Shown here piece by piece: positions 27,421 to 36,687 of a stretch of DNA of 44,425 nt. This DNA is from Candidatus Uhrbacteria bacterium RIFOXYC2_FULL_47_19 (GTDB lineage: Bacteria; Patescibacteriota; Patescibacteriia; SG8-24). Location of the stretch: positions 1-44,425 of the forward strand of contig MGFG01000034.1 in the NCBI GenBank assembly GCA_001791745.1. Direction: 5' to 3'. Each line of letters opens with the position of its first letter. The first letter of the stretch is position 1. Position numbers and translations under genes: made by a program. Below the pieces are notes generated by a model, which was given only the letters and a program-made list of their open reading frames with translations, was not told the DNA's origin and made no database searches.

Positions 27421-27768
27421 TTAAAGCCTTATCTGCCGAGCGTACTTATGAAGAAACGGAATCTCCCAACGAACGCCCTGCCAAGCCTGAATAAATCCGT
27501 AAATCGAAGCAGCTAGTGCAAAGAGTACTAGTAGCCAACCAATGATCGGTATCCAACCAACTAGGATTGCTACCACATCAACCACAAACAATACGATCCC
27601 TTGCTGCAAATGGAATTTAATTTCTTCGTCCTTTTTTGAATAAAGTAGCGGAACCAAAAAGAGGATGCCTATATACGAAAGTGCGGCAATCAATCTTTGC
27701 TCGTCACTACGATTGACCGGTTCGGCCGGCTTGGCCTGCGGTCTATCCTGATCACTTTTGTTGTTCAT
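27421..27768 (-). CDS. DUF4870 / Tic20-like small membrane protein
   Basis: A 115-aa protein. A charged, Pro-rich start (~24 residues) is followed by the pattern of the DUF4870 family: EQRLIAALSYIGILFLVPLL, a charged loop with FHLQQGIVLF, and two further hydrophobic segments ending in the F.QAW.G motif. It should cross the membrane three or four times. I place the start at ATG 27768; the frame stays open to 27903, but those residues run into the neighbouring terminator. It heads the group DUF4870-prfB-epimerase-tsaC-rsmA, 29 bp before prfB. Function unknown. Confidence 0.8.
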   Translation of the reverse strand: MNNKSDQDRPQAKPAEPVNRSDEQRLIAALSYIGILFLVPLLYSKKDEEIKFHLQQGIVLFVVDVVAILVGWIPIIGWLLVLFALAASIYGFIQAWQGVRWEIPFLHKYARQIRL

Positions 27769-27892
27769 AATCTTTTTGAACGTTAGAGTACCGCGGTCAG
27801 AACCGGGACTTATGTCAGCGTACGTTATTTTACTGGCTTTTTCCAGGGGTGACGGGTTCGGGAATAAAATTCGATGATTAAGATTTTGGCAT

Positions 27893-27922
27893 AAAAAAGT
27901 CACCCCCTGAAAGAGGGGGTGA
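27893..27922 (-). terminator. Terminator of the Cys-rich repeat lipoprotein gene
   Basis: A perfect 8-bp stem, TCACCCCC and GGGGGTGA, with a 7-nt loop, is followed on the minus strand by CTTTTTTA. It lies about 40 bp after the stop codon of the lipoprotein gene. Confidence 0.9.
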
Positions 27923-27961
27923 AGATAGAAGTTGCGTAGTAGGCGGATCAGACGGACCCGC

Positions 27962-29572
27962 TCACTCGAGCGGGTATATCTTGCCTCCGCGGAGTTCGCA
28001 GTCTCCGGTCACGGCCATGTGCGACGCTGTCGCCGATGTCTCTGTGTCGAACCAGGCCTCGTGGCCTGTGGCGTCGAGAAGTACCAGACCGATACCTTCG
28101 GCGACGGCTGGGAAGACGAGCGTGTAGGACGCATCCCAACCCTCCCATTCGGCCCATGGCCGCGAATCCTCGTCCCCGTAAGGGAACGACCATCCGCCGC
28201 GATTGTCGCAGCCGGCGTAGACGCCGACTGGAACGCCAGGCAAGGTCGACATCAAGAGGAACGGACCGAAAATCTGCATCTCCAGACCGTCGTCGGTGAG
28301 GGTGCAAACGATGGTGCTGACCGGATCCGGACAGACGTCGCAGTCAGCCGCGCAGGTGTCGCAGGTCTCGTCACCTTCGCAGACATCGTCGCCACAGACC
28401 GGCGGACAAACGCCGCAATCAGCCGCGCAGATGTCGCAGTCTTCGTCACCTTCGCAGACATCGTCACCGCAGACCGGCTCGACCTCACCTTCCGGCACAC
28501 ATTCGCCGGCGTCGCAGATCAGATCGGCCGGACAGTACAAATGTTCCCAGATGTTGACCCCGACCTCGTAGTCGTGCGTGCAGAAGGAATAGGATCCGTC
28601 TGCCTCGCAACGTTGCGTTCCCCGTTCGCACTCGTCGTCGGACAGGGAACAGTCGGCCGGACAGCTCGCCGTGGTCTCATCTTCGTCGCAGGCCCCATCG
28701 CCGCAGAAGGCCAGACAGACTCCGCAGTCAGCCGGACAGTTCTCACAGAACTCCCCATAACCGCAGACATCGTCGCCGCAGTCAACCGGACAGCCGCCAC
28801 AATCTTCGGGGCAGGCGTCACAACCCTCGTCACCGTTGCAGGTTCCATCCCCACAGAAGGGACAGACACCACAGTCAGCCGCGCAGGTGTCGCAGTCTTC
28901 GTCACCTTCGCAGACATCGTCGCCACAGACCGGCGGACAAACGCCGCAATCCGCCGCGCAGGTGTCGCAGTCTTCGTCACCTTCGCAGACATCGTCGCCA
29001 CAGACCGGCGGACAAACGCCGCAATCCGCTGCGCAGTCGTCGCAGCTTTCATGCTCGTCGCAGGTTCCATCCCCACAGAAGGGACAGACACCGCAGTCAG
29101 CCGCGCAGGTGTCGCAGTCTTCGTCTTCACTGCAGACACCGTCGCCACACCACGGTACCGGCACGCACTCGCCAGCATCGCAGACCTCGTGCTCGGCACA
29201 GGTCAGACGTGCGTAAACGTTGGCGCCGGTGTCATAGTCATGCACACAGATGAGTTGAAACCCATCTGCATCGCACATCCGAGTGCCACGTTCGCACTCA
29301 TCCTCTTCGAGCCGACAGTCCGCGGGACAATCGGCCGGCGACTCGCTCTCGTCGCAGGCACCATCGCCGCACCAGGGCGTCAGCGGGCAGTCCTCGGGAC
29401 AGAACTCGTGGTACTCCCCCAGAGTACATTCACCATCGCCACAACCCTCGGTCGAACCGTTGACGATGGGGACTCCGTCGATTGTGACAGGGCCGGCCGG
29501 CTCCTGCATGGCGCAGCCGGACAGCACGATGAGTACAAAACTCACCATCAGCATGGAAAGGAACGAACGCAT
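27962..29572 (-). CDS. Lipoprotein built of Cys-rich CGDGxC repeats
   Basis: A 536-aa protein with an excellent lipobox (LSGC, Cys20). Eleven repeats of about 22-25 residues follow the pattern CGDxxC...E.C..C..DCG.CP, six cysteines each, so every unit can close three disulphides. Two 46-residue modules starting ECERGT are inserted between blocks of repeats. The last ~120 residues form a domain without repeats. Start is fixed by AAGGAGGT 8 nt before the ATG. This stretch is visibly more GC-rich than most neighbours. It is likely a rigid surface stalk carrying a C-terminal domain; the binding partner is unknown. Such repeats occur in secreted proteins of several phyla, so transfer is possible. 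Confidence 0.88.
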   Translation of the reverse strand: MRSFLSMLMVSFVLIVLSGCAMQEPAGPVTIDGVPIVNGSTEGCGDGECTLGEYHEFCPEDCPLTPWCGDGACDESESPADCPADCRLEEDECERGTRMCDADGFQLICVHDYDTGANVYARLTCAEHEVCDAGECVPVPWCGDGVCSEDEDCDTCAADCGVCPFCGDGTCDEHESCDDCAADCGVCPPVCGDDVCEGDEDCDTCAADCGVCPPVCGDDVCEGDEDCDTCAADCGVCPFCGDGTCNGDEGCDACPEDCGGCPVDCGDDVCGYGEFCENCPADCGVCLAFCGDGACDEDETTASCPADCSLSDDECERGTQRCEADGSYSFCTHDYEVGVNIWEHLYCPADLICDAGECVPEGEVEPVCGDDVCEGDEDCDICAADCGVCPPVCGDDVCEGDETCDTCAADCDVCPDPVSTIVCTLTDDGLEMQIFGPFLLMSTLPGVPVGVYAGCDNRGGWSFPYGDEDSRPWAEWEGWDASYTLVFPAVAEGIGLVLLDATGHEAWFDTETSATASHMAVTGDCELRGGKIYPLE

Positions 29573-29822
29573 GGCAACACCTCCTTGTTGTTATGTGCCA
29601 TGAAACACTCTCGCGACAACGTGCCGCCGCCATTCCGCGGAAACTCCACGAAACGACGCCGAAACGCTCCCAATAAACCAACCTTATCTAGGTATATAGA
29701 CGAGTTGGCTGATCTGTTTACCATGTCTGAACAAAAACGTCAACTACTAAGCCAAAATAACCAATCGGCGCCCAAAAAATGAGTATAAAGGTCAATCAAC
29801 CTCAAAAGTGACTGAAAACCAA
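29573..29822. other. Intergenic region between groEL and the lipoprotein gene
   Basis: About 250 bp expected to hold the promoter and leader of the Cys-rich lipoprotein. A weak minus-strand candidate is TTGACG, 17 bp, TAAACA near 29720-29750. A plus-strand frame (29600-29782, 60 codons) crosses it but has no ribosome binding site. Nothing else is recognisable. Confidence 0.4.
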
Positions 29823-29857
29823 AAGTGAGGAGAAAGCCCCTTGCTTTCCCCTCACTT
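29823..29857 (-). terminator. Terminator of groEL
   Basis: AAGTGAGG.GAAAGC pairs with GCTTTC.CCTCACTT around a short loop (14 bp with one mismatch). On the minus strand it runs into TTTTGGTTTTC. It lies about 30 bp after the groEL stop. Confidence 0.82.
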
Positions 29858-29888
29858 ATTCCACTGAATCAGCTACAAGCGGACGGGA

Positions 29889-31556
<1,668 letters not shown>

Positions 31557-31564
31557 TTACTAGA

Positions 31565-31852
31565 TTACTCGATAACAGCCAAAATGTCGGACTCGTCGAG
31601 GATCAAATATTCCTGTCCGTCGTCCTTGATCTCATCTGGCGCGTACTTCTTGAAAACAATCTTGTCGCCGACTTTAACGCTCATGGCAGCACGCTCGCCA
31701 CTGTCGAGCAATTTGCCTGGACCAACGGAAATTATCTCGCCCTTCTCCGGACGTTCCTTTTCGATGGTCTCCGGGATAACGATGCCGGACTTGGTCTCCG
31801 TCTCAGTCAACGGCTTGACCAGGACCCGATCAGCCAAAGGTTTGACGCTCAT
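31565..31852 (-). CDS. groS: Co-chaperonin GroES
   Basis: A 95-aa GroES, the lid of the chaperonin cage. The start (VKPLADRVLVKPL), the mobile-loop region (ETKSGIVIPETIEKERPEKGEI) and the GEYLILDESDILAVIE-type end (here YLILDESDILAVIE) are typical, and length is normal. First gene of the groES-groEL operon. The leader contains a perfect CIRCE element, so expression is expected to be repressed by HrcA and induced by heat or unfolded protein. Confidence 0.98.
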   Translation of the reverse strand: MSVKPLADRVLVKPLTETETKSGIVIPETIEKERPEKGEIISVGPGKLLDSGERAAMSVKVGDKIVFKKYAPDEIKDDGQEYLILDESDILAVIE

Positions 31853-31902
31853 AGTTTGGTCGTTTATACGGATTAGTTATTGCTAATTGGTTAGCCGTAC
31901 GT

Positions 31903-31929
31903 TTAGCACTCGGAAAACGAGAGTGCTAA
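31903..31929 (-). promoter_or_regulatory. CIRCE operator (HrcA binding site)
   Basis: TTAGCACTC-N9-GAGTGCTAA, a perfect match to the CIRCE consensus. It overlaps the expected transcription start just downstream of the groES promoter, the normal position for HrcA repression. hrcA itself is not in the window. Confidence 0.97.
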
Positions 31930-31939
31930 GCACGGTACA

Positions 31940-31967
31940 TTTTTAGCAGATAGACAGGGCGTGTCAA
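31940..31967 (-). promoter_or_regulatory. groES-groEL promoter
   Basis: A perfect -35 TTGACA and a -10 TAAAAA with 16-bp spacing on the minus strand; CIRCE begins 10 bp downstream. Confidence 0.8.
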
Positions 31968-32027
31968 GACTTTGCTTGTGCGTCTGATGGGGAGGGGTAG
32001 TGGATAAGAGTAAAGTTTTCCTAACCC

Positions 32028-32130
32028 ATAGATCCCCACGGGCAAGCCCGTGGTACTACTCCAGCACAAGCTTCGCTTGACCCATTCAACCACGCCCAAG
32101 GGCGTGGTCTTTTGGGTTAGTTGATAAAAA
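32028..32130. repeat. 103-bp three-hairpin repeat, copy 2
   Basis: Identical to 11123-11225 over all 103 bases and in the same orientation. Here the flank adds a further pair: CTAACCCA just before the block can pair with TGGGTTAG near its end, closing the three hairpins into one branched structure. It lies about 60 bp upstream of the groES promoter, within a gene-free stretch (31970-32908) that otherwise holds only repeats. Confidence 0.9.
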
Positions 32131-32203
32131 GCACCGCGTTGGGGGCGGTACTAAAAACAGTGTTTTTAATTTGTCATCCCGGAAATGCAACTCTTAATAG
32201 TTT

Positions 32204-32312
32204 GTCATCCCGGAAGGCCGAGCGGAGCGAGGTCTATCCGGGATCCAGAAGCTAATCCCAATCTCTTTACTTCTGGGTCCCGGATAGTCGCTGCGCTCCT
32301 TCCGGGACGACA
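32204..32312. repeat. Compound palindromic repeat, copy 4 (inverted, shortened)
   Basis: Opposite orientation to copies 1-3: GTCATCCCGGAAGGCC to ATCCGGGATCCAG, spacer, then GGGTCCCGGATA to TTCCGGGACGACA. The second half is a shorter variant with GTCGCTGCGCTCC as its centre. Inner arms TATCCGGGATCCAGAAG and CTTCTGGGTCCCGGATA nearly pair, so the whole unit can form one long hairpin or two separate ones. Confidence 0.88.
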
Positions 32313-32422
32313 AAAGGAATAATGTTCAGTTCGCAGTTCCGGGACGACAAAAGGAATAATGTTCAGTTCGCAGTTCCGGGACGACAAAAGGAATAATGTT
32401 CAGTTCGCAGTTCCGGGACGAC
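32300..32422. repeat. 37-bp tandem repeat array A
   Basis: Three exact 37-bp units starting TTCCGGGACGACAAAAGG (32300, 32337, 32374) plus a partial fourth. Each unit contains the right end of the compound palindrome, so the array looks like tandem copying of that end. There are no variable spacers, so it is not a CRISPR array. Confidence 0.9.
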
Positions 32423-32510
32423 AGTGCTTTTTGTTATCTCAATTCTTCTTATGTATTTGTCATCCTTACTTTTTAATTTGTCATCCCGGAAATGCAACTC
32501 TTAATAGTTT

Positions 32511-32634
32511 GTCATCCCGGAAGGCCGAGCGGAGCGAGGTCTATCCGGGATCCAGAAACCAATCCCGATTTTTTTGCCTCTGGGTCCCGGATACTGTTCG
32601 ACTCGCTACGCTCGCTCACAGTTCCGGGACGACA
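32511..32634. repeat. Compound palindromic repeat, copy 5 (inverted)
   Basis: Inverted full-length copy. Its second half carries the CTGTTCGACTCGCTACGCTC sequence also seen, in reverse complement, in copies 1-3. It is preceded by the segment starting TTTTAATTTGTCATCCCGG, which also precedes copy 4, so copies 4 and 5 lie in a duplicated ~300-bp block. Confidence 0.9.
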
Positions 32635-32707
32635 AAAGGAATAATGTTCAGTTCGCAGTTCCGGGACGACAAAAGGAATAATGTTCAGTTCGCAGTTCCG
32701 GGACGAC
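32622..32707. repeat. 37-bp tandem repeat array B
   Basis: Two exact 37-bp units (32622, 32659) and a partial third, identical in sequence to array A. It again follows directly from the right end of a compound palindrome. Confidence 0.9.
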
Positions 32708-32720
32708 AGTGCTTTAATAT

Positions 32721-32748
32721 GTCATCCCGGGCCGAGACCCGGGATCCA
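32721..32748. repeat. Short palindromic repeat (GTCATCCCGGGCC type)
   Basis: GTCATCCCGGG-ccgaga-CCCGGGATCCA. It is the inverted counterpart of 12939-12968 and the simplest member of the palindrome family. Confidence 0.8.
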
Positions 32749-32909
32749 CGATCCGATCTCCACGGCCCGAGGACATAAGATCCCACACATAGTGGGAGTT
32801 AGGGCGGCCGCTCTCTTTCCCTCATTTCTCTAACGGGACAGAGAAACCGGGCCGGGAGTCTGTGGGAGAGGAACTCCCCCGGTCGAAAAATTGGTGACAG
32901 GCACTAAAC

Positions 32910-32940
32910 AAAAAACCGCCCCCGAGTAAACGGAGGCAGT
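32910..32940 (-). terminator. Terminator of the serpin-like gene
   Basis: On the minus strand a G/C-rich stem (CTGCCTCCG pairing with CGGGGGCGG, with mismatches) is followed by TTTTTTG. It lies about 30 bp after the stop at 32969. Confidence 0.75.
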
Positions 32941-32968
32941 GAGAGGTACGACCGATGTTCGTGAGTAA

Positions 32969-33889
32969 TCAGCCCTGTTCCGCTGTCGGCAGCGGAACCA
33001 GTGAATCCTCATCTATGAAGGCCTGCAACACAGGTCTCGACAAACTATCGCATTCAACTTGAAGTAGAAACGGTGGCCGCATAATCCAATCTGTACCACC
33101 TTCAGACTCATCACGACCCAATCGGAAAGGCTTCACTGACTGAGTAGAAACGCTCTGACCAGAGCGCAGTTGAAACCTGACCAACTGATAAACGCCAGAG
33201 AAGACACCCTGACTACCAATACCCAAACCAATCAACCAATGAATATCCTCCAGACAAAGCAGCTGAATATCTGGCAGAAAGACGCTACTGACGTAAGTGA
33301 GTTCAGCCCAGTGTTCAAACCAACTTTCGCACAGGGCAATCATTCCAGATCTGTTCTGTGGTGACAGCCCTCTCCCAATCTCCAGCAGACGAATTCTCCA
33401 ACCATCCTTTCCGGGCATCTCCAGTACGACCAGCCGAGCATCACCCTCGACATGAAAGCATTTGACCGTTTCACGCTTGAGCATGTACCCACTTGGTTGA
33501 GTGAGATCATCCGAATGTGACTGCACAAACTCAGCCGGCTGAACAATATCCAAATTCAGCTCACCGGTAGCCAGTAGATTACCATGCGGCAGTTGCATGT
33601 CGCCGGGAACGAGCAGTGGTTTGGACCAACCTCTTTCTTTCAAAAAGGAAACCAAACCGTTTATGTCGACTTGACCCTCAGGATTTTTAGATACATGGAT
33701 TGCCCTCAAGGAGTGACCTAACTGCGATGGATGAATTTCGACCCAATCTGCCCAGAGGTTAAAATTATCCTCGAGCCAAGTAAGCTGATCCTGATCCCCG
33801 CACCAACATTGATCGTCTTTCCCGAAGGTCCTTCGAGCAACATCCAACGCCGCAACAATCGCAGCCGGACAATAAACGAAGCTAGTCAT
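32969..33889 (-). CDS. Protein with serpin-like sequence features, otherwise unknown
   Basis: A 306-aa protein with no signal peptide or membrane segment. ATG at 33889 is chosen because AAGGAGGA lies 6-7 nt upstream; an upstream TTG at 33895 is too close to it. Four stretches recall serpins in the right order: an N-terminal SFVYCPAAIVAALDVA (serpin 'SP.SI..AL'), residues ~146-170 with VLEMPGKDGWRIRLL (serpin 'LELPYKG..LSM..LLP'), a hinge-like FQLRSGQSVSTQSV near residue 245, and a C-terminal RPPFLLQVECDS...LVP (serpin 'PFLFLI...GRV..P'). It is shorter than usual (370-400 aa) and the hinge is poor in Ala, so it may not inhibit proteases. The assignment is tentative. Confidence 0.75.
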   Translation of the reverse strand: MTSFVYCPAAIVAALDVARRTFGKDDQCWCGDQDQLTWLEDNFNLWADWVEIHPSQLGHSLRAIHVSKNPEGQVDINGLVSFLKERGWSKPLLVPGDMQLPHGNLLATGELNLDIVQPAEFVQSHSDDLTQPSGYMLKRETVKCFHVEGDARLVVLEMPGKDGWRIRLLEIGRGLSPQNRSGMIALCESWFEHWAELTYVSSVFLPDIQLLCLEDIHWLIGLGIGSQGVFSGVYQLVRFQLRSGQSVSTQSVKPFRLGRDESEGGTDWIMRPPFLLQVECDSLSRPVLQAFIDEDSLVPLPTAEQG

Positions 33890-33938
33890 TTCCAATCCTC
33901 CTTCTATCCGCCTTTGTCAGGCTGGATCTGAAAGTAAA

Positions 33939-35279
33939 TCACCGTTCGACACTGCTGTCAATCTTCACTCTAACTGCCGCAAGCAACAAGCCAGATGATG
34001 CCCAAAACAATAATTGTCCGAACCAAGACGACCAAACGAAGTGATCAAATAATCCAGCAGTCAATAAAACAATCAACAAGACGACTGGTAAAACTGAATC
34101 GAAACCAGTGCGTCTAAACACAGTTTTAATTCCCAGTCTAAGAAGAGACAAAACCAGCGCCAACCAAACAATTAGGCCAACAATACCGGTTTCAACTAAG
34201 ATTAAAATTGGCAAATTATGAATCGGTTGGTAATCCCAAGGATTGGGATACATAGCCAAGACGTAAGCTGAAACTTCGGGCATCATTCCAGGCCCGACAC
34301 CAAACCACGGGCTCATCTTAACCAGACCCCAAGCCTCGTCGTACTGATTCAAACGAGATTCAATTGAGATGCGCTCCAATCGACCAATTGCCATGATACG
34401 AGTCAAAAATGGCTCATAAAGTAAGGCCGAAACCGCTATCAAGATAGTCAATGAAAAACCGGCGACTAGTAGTACGGACCGACGATCTGATCGCTTAGTG
34501 ACTAAAGCGTAACCAGCCAGCAACACGACCAAACCGGCTAGAAAACCAACAAAAGCACTGCGAGAAAAAGTCAGACCCATCCCCAAAATGTTCACCATTG
34601 CGCCTAGTCCAGCTAACAAGCGCCATCGACCCCTAACCGATAGGAACAGGAATAGTGAAGCTAGTGCGGCTATCGCCAGATACGTCCCCAACATGTTCGG
34701 ATGAGGTAATGAACCATAAGCTCGCAACCAACGACCGTTAATCGTCTCCACAACCGATGTACCAGCAATGTCTGGTAAATGCTCGGCTATGCCCAACCAT
34801 TTGTTGGCTATGACCCGCTGAAATGAAAACTGGGATAGAGCCAACATAAACTGCAATGCTCCACCAATCGACAAAGCAATAGCCACCAAACGAATAGACA
34901 ATTTAAAAAACGCAAATATCGACCAAGTCAGCAAATAACCCAATAACAACCAGGCTGTTGGAATGTAACTATCTGGACGACCAGAAAAAAATGCAGACAA
35001 TGCCACCACGACTAACAACGCAAAAGACATTCGTAAAACAAGACGAGAAGATCGATCAATCAATCCATGACGCCAAATCCAAACCCCCGCCATAATTACC
35101 AGCAGAGTCAGTAGTTGAGTTGCGAATAACACCCCACGCACCTCATCGGACGCACCACCCTCGAGATGACTCTTATGATAAAAGATGTAACCGGTAGTCA
35201 GTGGTGCCAGGGCCAGCAAAACAAGAAGTAAGGAGTCAAAAAATTTCTGCCGCAAATTTCCAAAGCGTCCTAATCGCAT
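33939..35279 (-). CDS. O-antigen ligase/polymerase family membrane protein
   Basis: A 446-aa protein with about 11-12 hydrophobic segments and a large loop between the later ones, the layout of the Wzy/WaaL (O-antigen ligase-like) family, which joins or polymerises lipid-linked glycans on the outer face of the membrane. The segment GLTFSRSAFVGFLAGL and the loop with WGLVKMSPWFGVGPG are typical of the family (conserved Arg and the SPxxGVG-type motif). It overlaps the nucleotidyltransferase gene by 10 bp and precedes the serpin-like gene by 49 bp, so these form one operon. Confidence 0.88.
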   Translation of the reverse strand: MRLGRFGNLRQKFFDSLLLVLLALAPLTTGYIFYHKSHLEGGASDEVRGVLFATQLLTLLVIMAGVWIWRHGLIDRSSRLVLRMSFALLVVVALSAFFSGRPDSYIPTAWLLLGYLLTWSIFAFFKLSIRLVAIALSIGGALQFMLALSQFSFQRVIANKWLGIAEHLPDIAGTSVVETINGRWLRAYGSLPHPNMLGTYLAIAALASLFLFLSVRGRWRLLAGLGAMVNILGMGLTFSRSAFVGFLAGLVVLLAGYALVTKRSDRRSVLLVAGFSLTILIAVSALLYEPFLTRIMAIGRLERISIESRLNQYDEAWGLVKMSPWFGVGPGMMPEVSAYVLAMYPNPWDYQPIHNLPILILVETGIVGLIVWLALVLSLLRLGIKTVFRRTGFDSVLPVVLLIVLLTAGLFDHFVWSSWFGQLLFWASSGLLLAAVRVKIDSSVER

Positions 35280-36166
35280 ATAGAAATTCCCAAATTAGTC
35301 AGACGATGATGATATTCATCACGAAAGTTTGCTCGTCGATCGATGATATGAAACTTTAATACCTCGTCTGAAATAACTACTCGACTATCGCGGTTGGCCA
35401 TGTCCTTAATTTGAGACGGAAACTTACATCGTTGAAATTGCCGAGCTGTCCGCTCAAATACACCCATCTGTATTTTAGATTGAACATTATCTACTGCCAC
35501 AACATTGGTCGGACCAAAAATCCAACTATTAGCAGCTAAAAAATGTTCGTAAACACCACCGGCATCATAGAGTGGAAGCAAAGTACAAATCCAAAACTTA
35601 AGATATGGATCGCCGTCCGATAGTGCGTGTGATGACAAATCTAGGGCCGTTTCAGTTACAAAAAAACTAGGACAAAGCCGATCACGTTGCACCTTGGGTG
35701 TTGGACGCAAACCAAGCAAAGTGAGCGCTCCAGTCAAAAACAGTCGAGTGGTCCAAATTGTACCAGGACGACAAACCACAAATAGATCGATATCGCTATT
35801 ATCATCCGCACTAGAGAAGGCTAATGAATTACAGACTCCAACCAAACGAACTGAAGGTAATAAACCAAATAATCGAGCAGCACAACGAGCTTTTTTGAGC
35901 TTACGGGTAGCTAGACGAAATCTTCTCCGACGCAATTTAACAATTGCCTCACTTCCAACCAAAAAATAATAACCATTAAACTGAACAATCCGATGATCGC
36001 TTTCCAGTTCCTCTTTAACTCTTGAACCGATTAGTTCCCTACCACCAGTCAATCGAGCAAAACGAACCACTTCAACCAGGGTCAGCGGATAGCCAAAAAC
36101 ATCAAACCAGGCCAGGACAGCTAAAACACTCTCATTAAGAGAAATATCGTGAGTGGGCTGATTCAC
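35270..36166 (-). CDS. Nucleotidyltransferase-fold protein
   Basis: A 298-aa protein starting at GTG 36166. The N-terminal ~80 residues look like a winged-helix domain (ESVLAVLAWFDVFGYPLTLVEVV). Near residues 110-140 is a DNA polymerase-beta-type nucleotidyltransferase core: GVCNSLAFSSADDNSDIDLFVV, with the metal-binding DxD intact but the usual Gly-Ser replaced by Asn-Ser. The rest is helical. The family transfers nucleotides to sugars, antibiotics or proteins; the substrate here is unknown. It is the first gene of the operon with the O-antigen-ligase-like protein, which suggests a link with glycan assembly. Confidence 0.78.
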   Translation of the reverse strand: MNQPTHDISLNESVLAVLAWFDVFGYPLTLVEVVRFARLTGGRELIGSRVKEELESDHRIVQFNGYYFLVGSEAIVKLRRRRFRLATRKLKKARCAARLFGLLPSVRLVGVCNSLAFSSADDNSDIDLFVVCRPGTIWTTRLFLTGALTLLGLRPTPKVQRDRLCPSFFVTETALDLSSHALSDGDPYLKFWICTLLPLYDAGGVYEHFLAANSWIFGPTNVVAVDNVQSKIQMGVFERTARQFQRCKFPSQIKDMANRDSRVVISDEVLKFHIIDRRANFRDEYHHRLTNLGISICD

Positions 36167-36294
36167 AAGGGTAAGCCAAAAGATTTACTGCTTCATCGTA
36201 CCAGACTGCGAAAAAAGCGGCTGATGAGAGATAGATCTTAACCTGAAGCTGTATAAGGTGTAGCCCAGGCCAGGTCACCATTGGAGGAAAAGAA

Positions 36295-36539
36295 ATGCTG
36301 ACGAATGATCGAGGACGAAAATTGACGCTAATGGGCCAGTTCACTTCCGGACACGACTTGAGTCCGGTGAGCAAGACGCCGGTCCTCTGTGAGAGCTGCC
36401 GGCGGGGATCGCCATTGATCGCCGACGGACAGTGCCAAGTCTGCAAAAAAGGACGTGCAGTCTGTCCTACCACCTGTGCGACAGCTGCGCCCAGACCCGG
36501 AAGGTCTGTAAGTACTGCGGCTGTGCGACGGGCAGCTAG
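36295..36539 (+). CDS. Small zinc-ribbon protein, read across a -1 frameshift
   Basis: The only convincing plus-strand gene. ATG at 36295 has TTGGAGGA 7-8 nt upstream. The zero frame gives LCESC (Cys32/35) and CQVC (Cys47/50) and reaches AAA-AAA (36445-36450), after which it loses sense. Shifting -1 on this A6 run continues as a zinc ribbon, with LCDSC (Cys62/65) and VCKYCGC (Cys72/75), and stops at TAG 36537. The joined product is 81 aa with four CxxC pairs, enough for two zinc sites. Without the shift a 95-aa product with a nonsense tail results. The cause could be real frameshifting, a recent mutation or a sequencing error. Function unknown; possibly nucleic-acid binding. Confidence 0.65.
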
Positions 36540-36570
36540 TCGGGTAAACAATGTACCCGAACTTCTTAGA

Positions 36571-36595
36571 AACGGTCTCTGAACCGTTCTTTTTT
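36571..36595 (+). terminator. Terminator of the zinc-ribbon gene
   Basis: AACGGT and ACCGTT form a stem with a 6-nt loop, followed by CTTTTTTC on the plus strand. A second hairpin (CGGGTA...TACCCG, 36541-36559) sits directly after the stop codon. This supports the stop at 36539 as the real end. Confidence 0.8.
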
Positions 36596-36641
36596 CTGAC
36601 AAAAATAGGCCGGGTACCATAAGTCGCACCCGCCTAAATCC

Positions 36642-36667
36642 AAAGACCGCCCGGGAGGACGGCCTTT
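36642..36667 (-). terminator. Terminator of the nusA-yidC-PRC operon
   Basis: AAAG.CCG.CC pairs with GG.CGG.CTTT. T-runs flank it on both sides, so it may work in both directions. It lies about 20 bp after the stop of the PRC-barrel gene. Confidence 0.65.
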
Positions 36668-36687
36668 TATCTACCTGATCGCAAAAA

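Noticed and set aside
27932-29782. 616-codon open frame on the plus strand opposite the Cys-rich lipoprotein
   Set aside because: It is the antisense shadow of GC-rich repeats. The lipoprotein on the minus strand has a strong Shine-Dalgarno sequence, lipobox and terminator; the plus-strand product has no recognisable feature.
29600-29782. 60-codon plus-strand frame ending SEQKRQLLSQNNQSAPKK
   Set aside because: The end looks protein-like, but there is no ribosome binding site, and the region is needed as promoter and leader for the minus-strand lipoprotein. It could be a gene remnant.
32300-32707. CRISPR array
   Set aside because: The 37-bp units follow each other without spacers, and no cas genes are present.
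36135-36629. 164-codon minus-strand frame opposite the zinc-ribbon gene
   Set aside because: It has no family resemblance and opposes the better-supported plus-strand gene with Shine-Dalgarno sequence, CxxC pairs and terminator.
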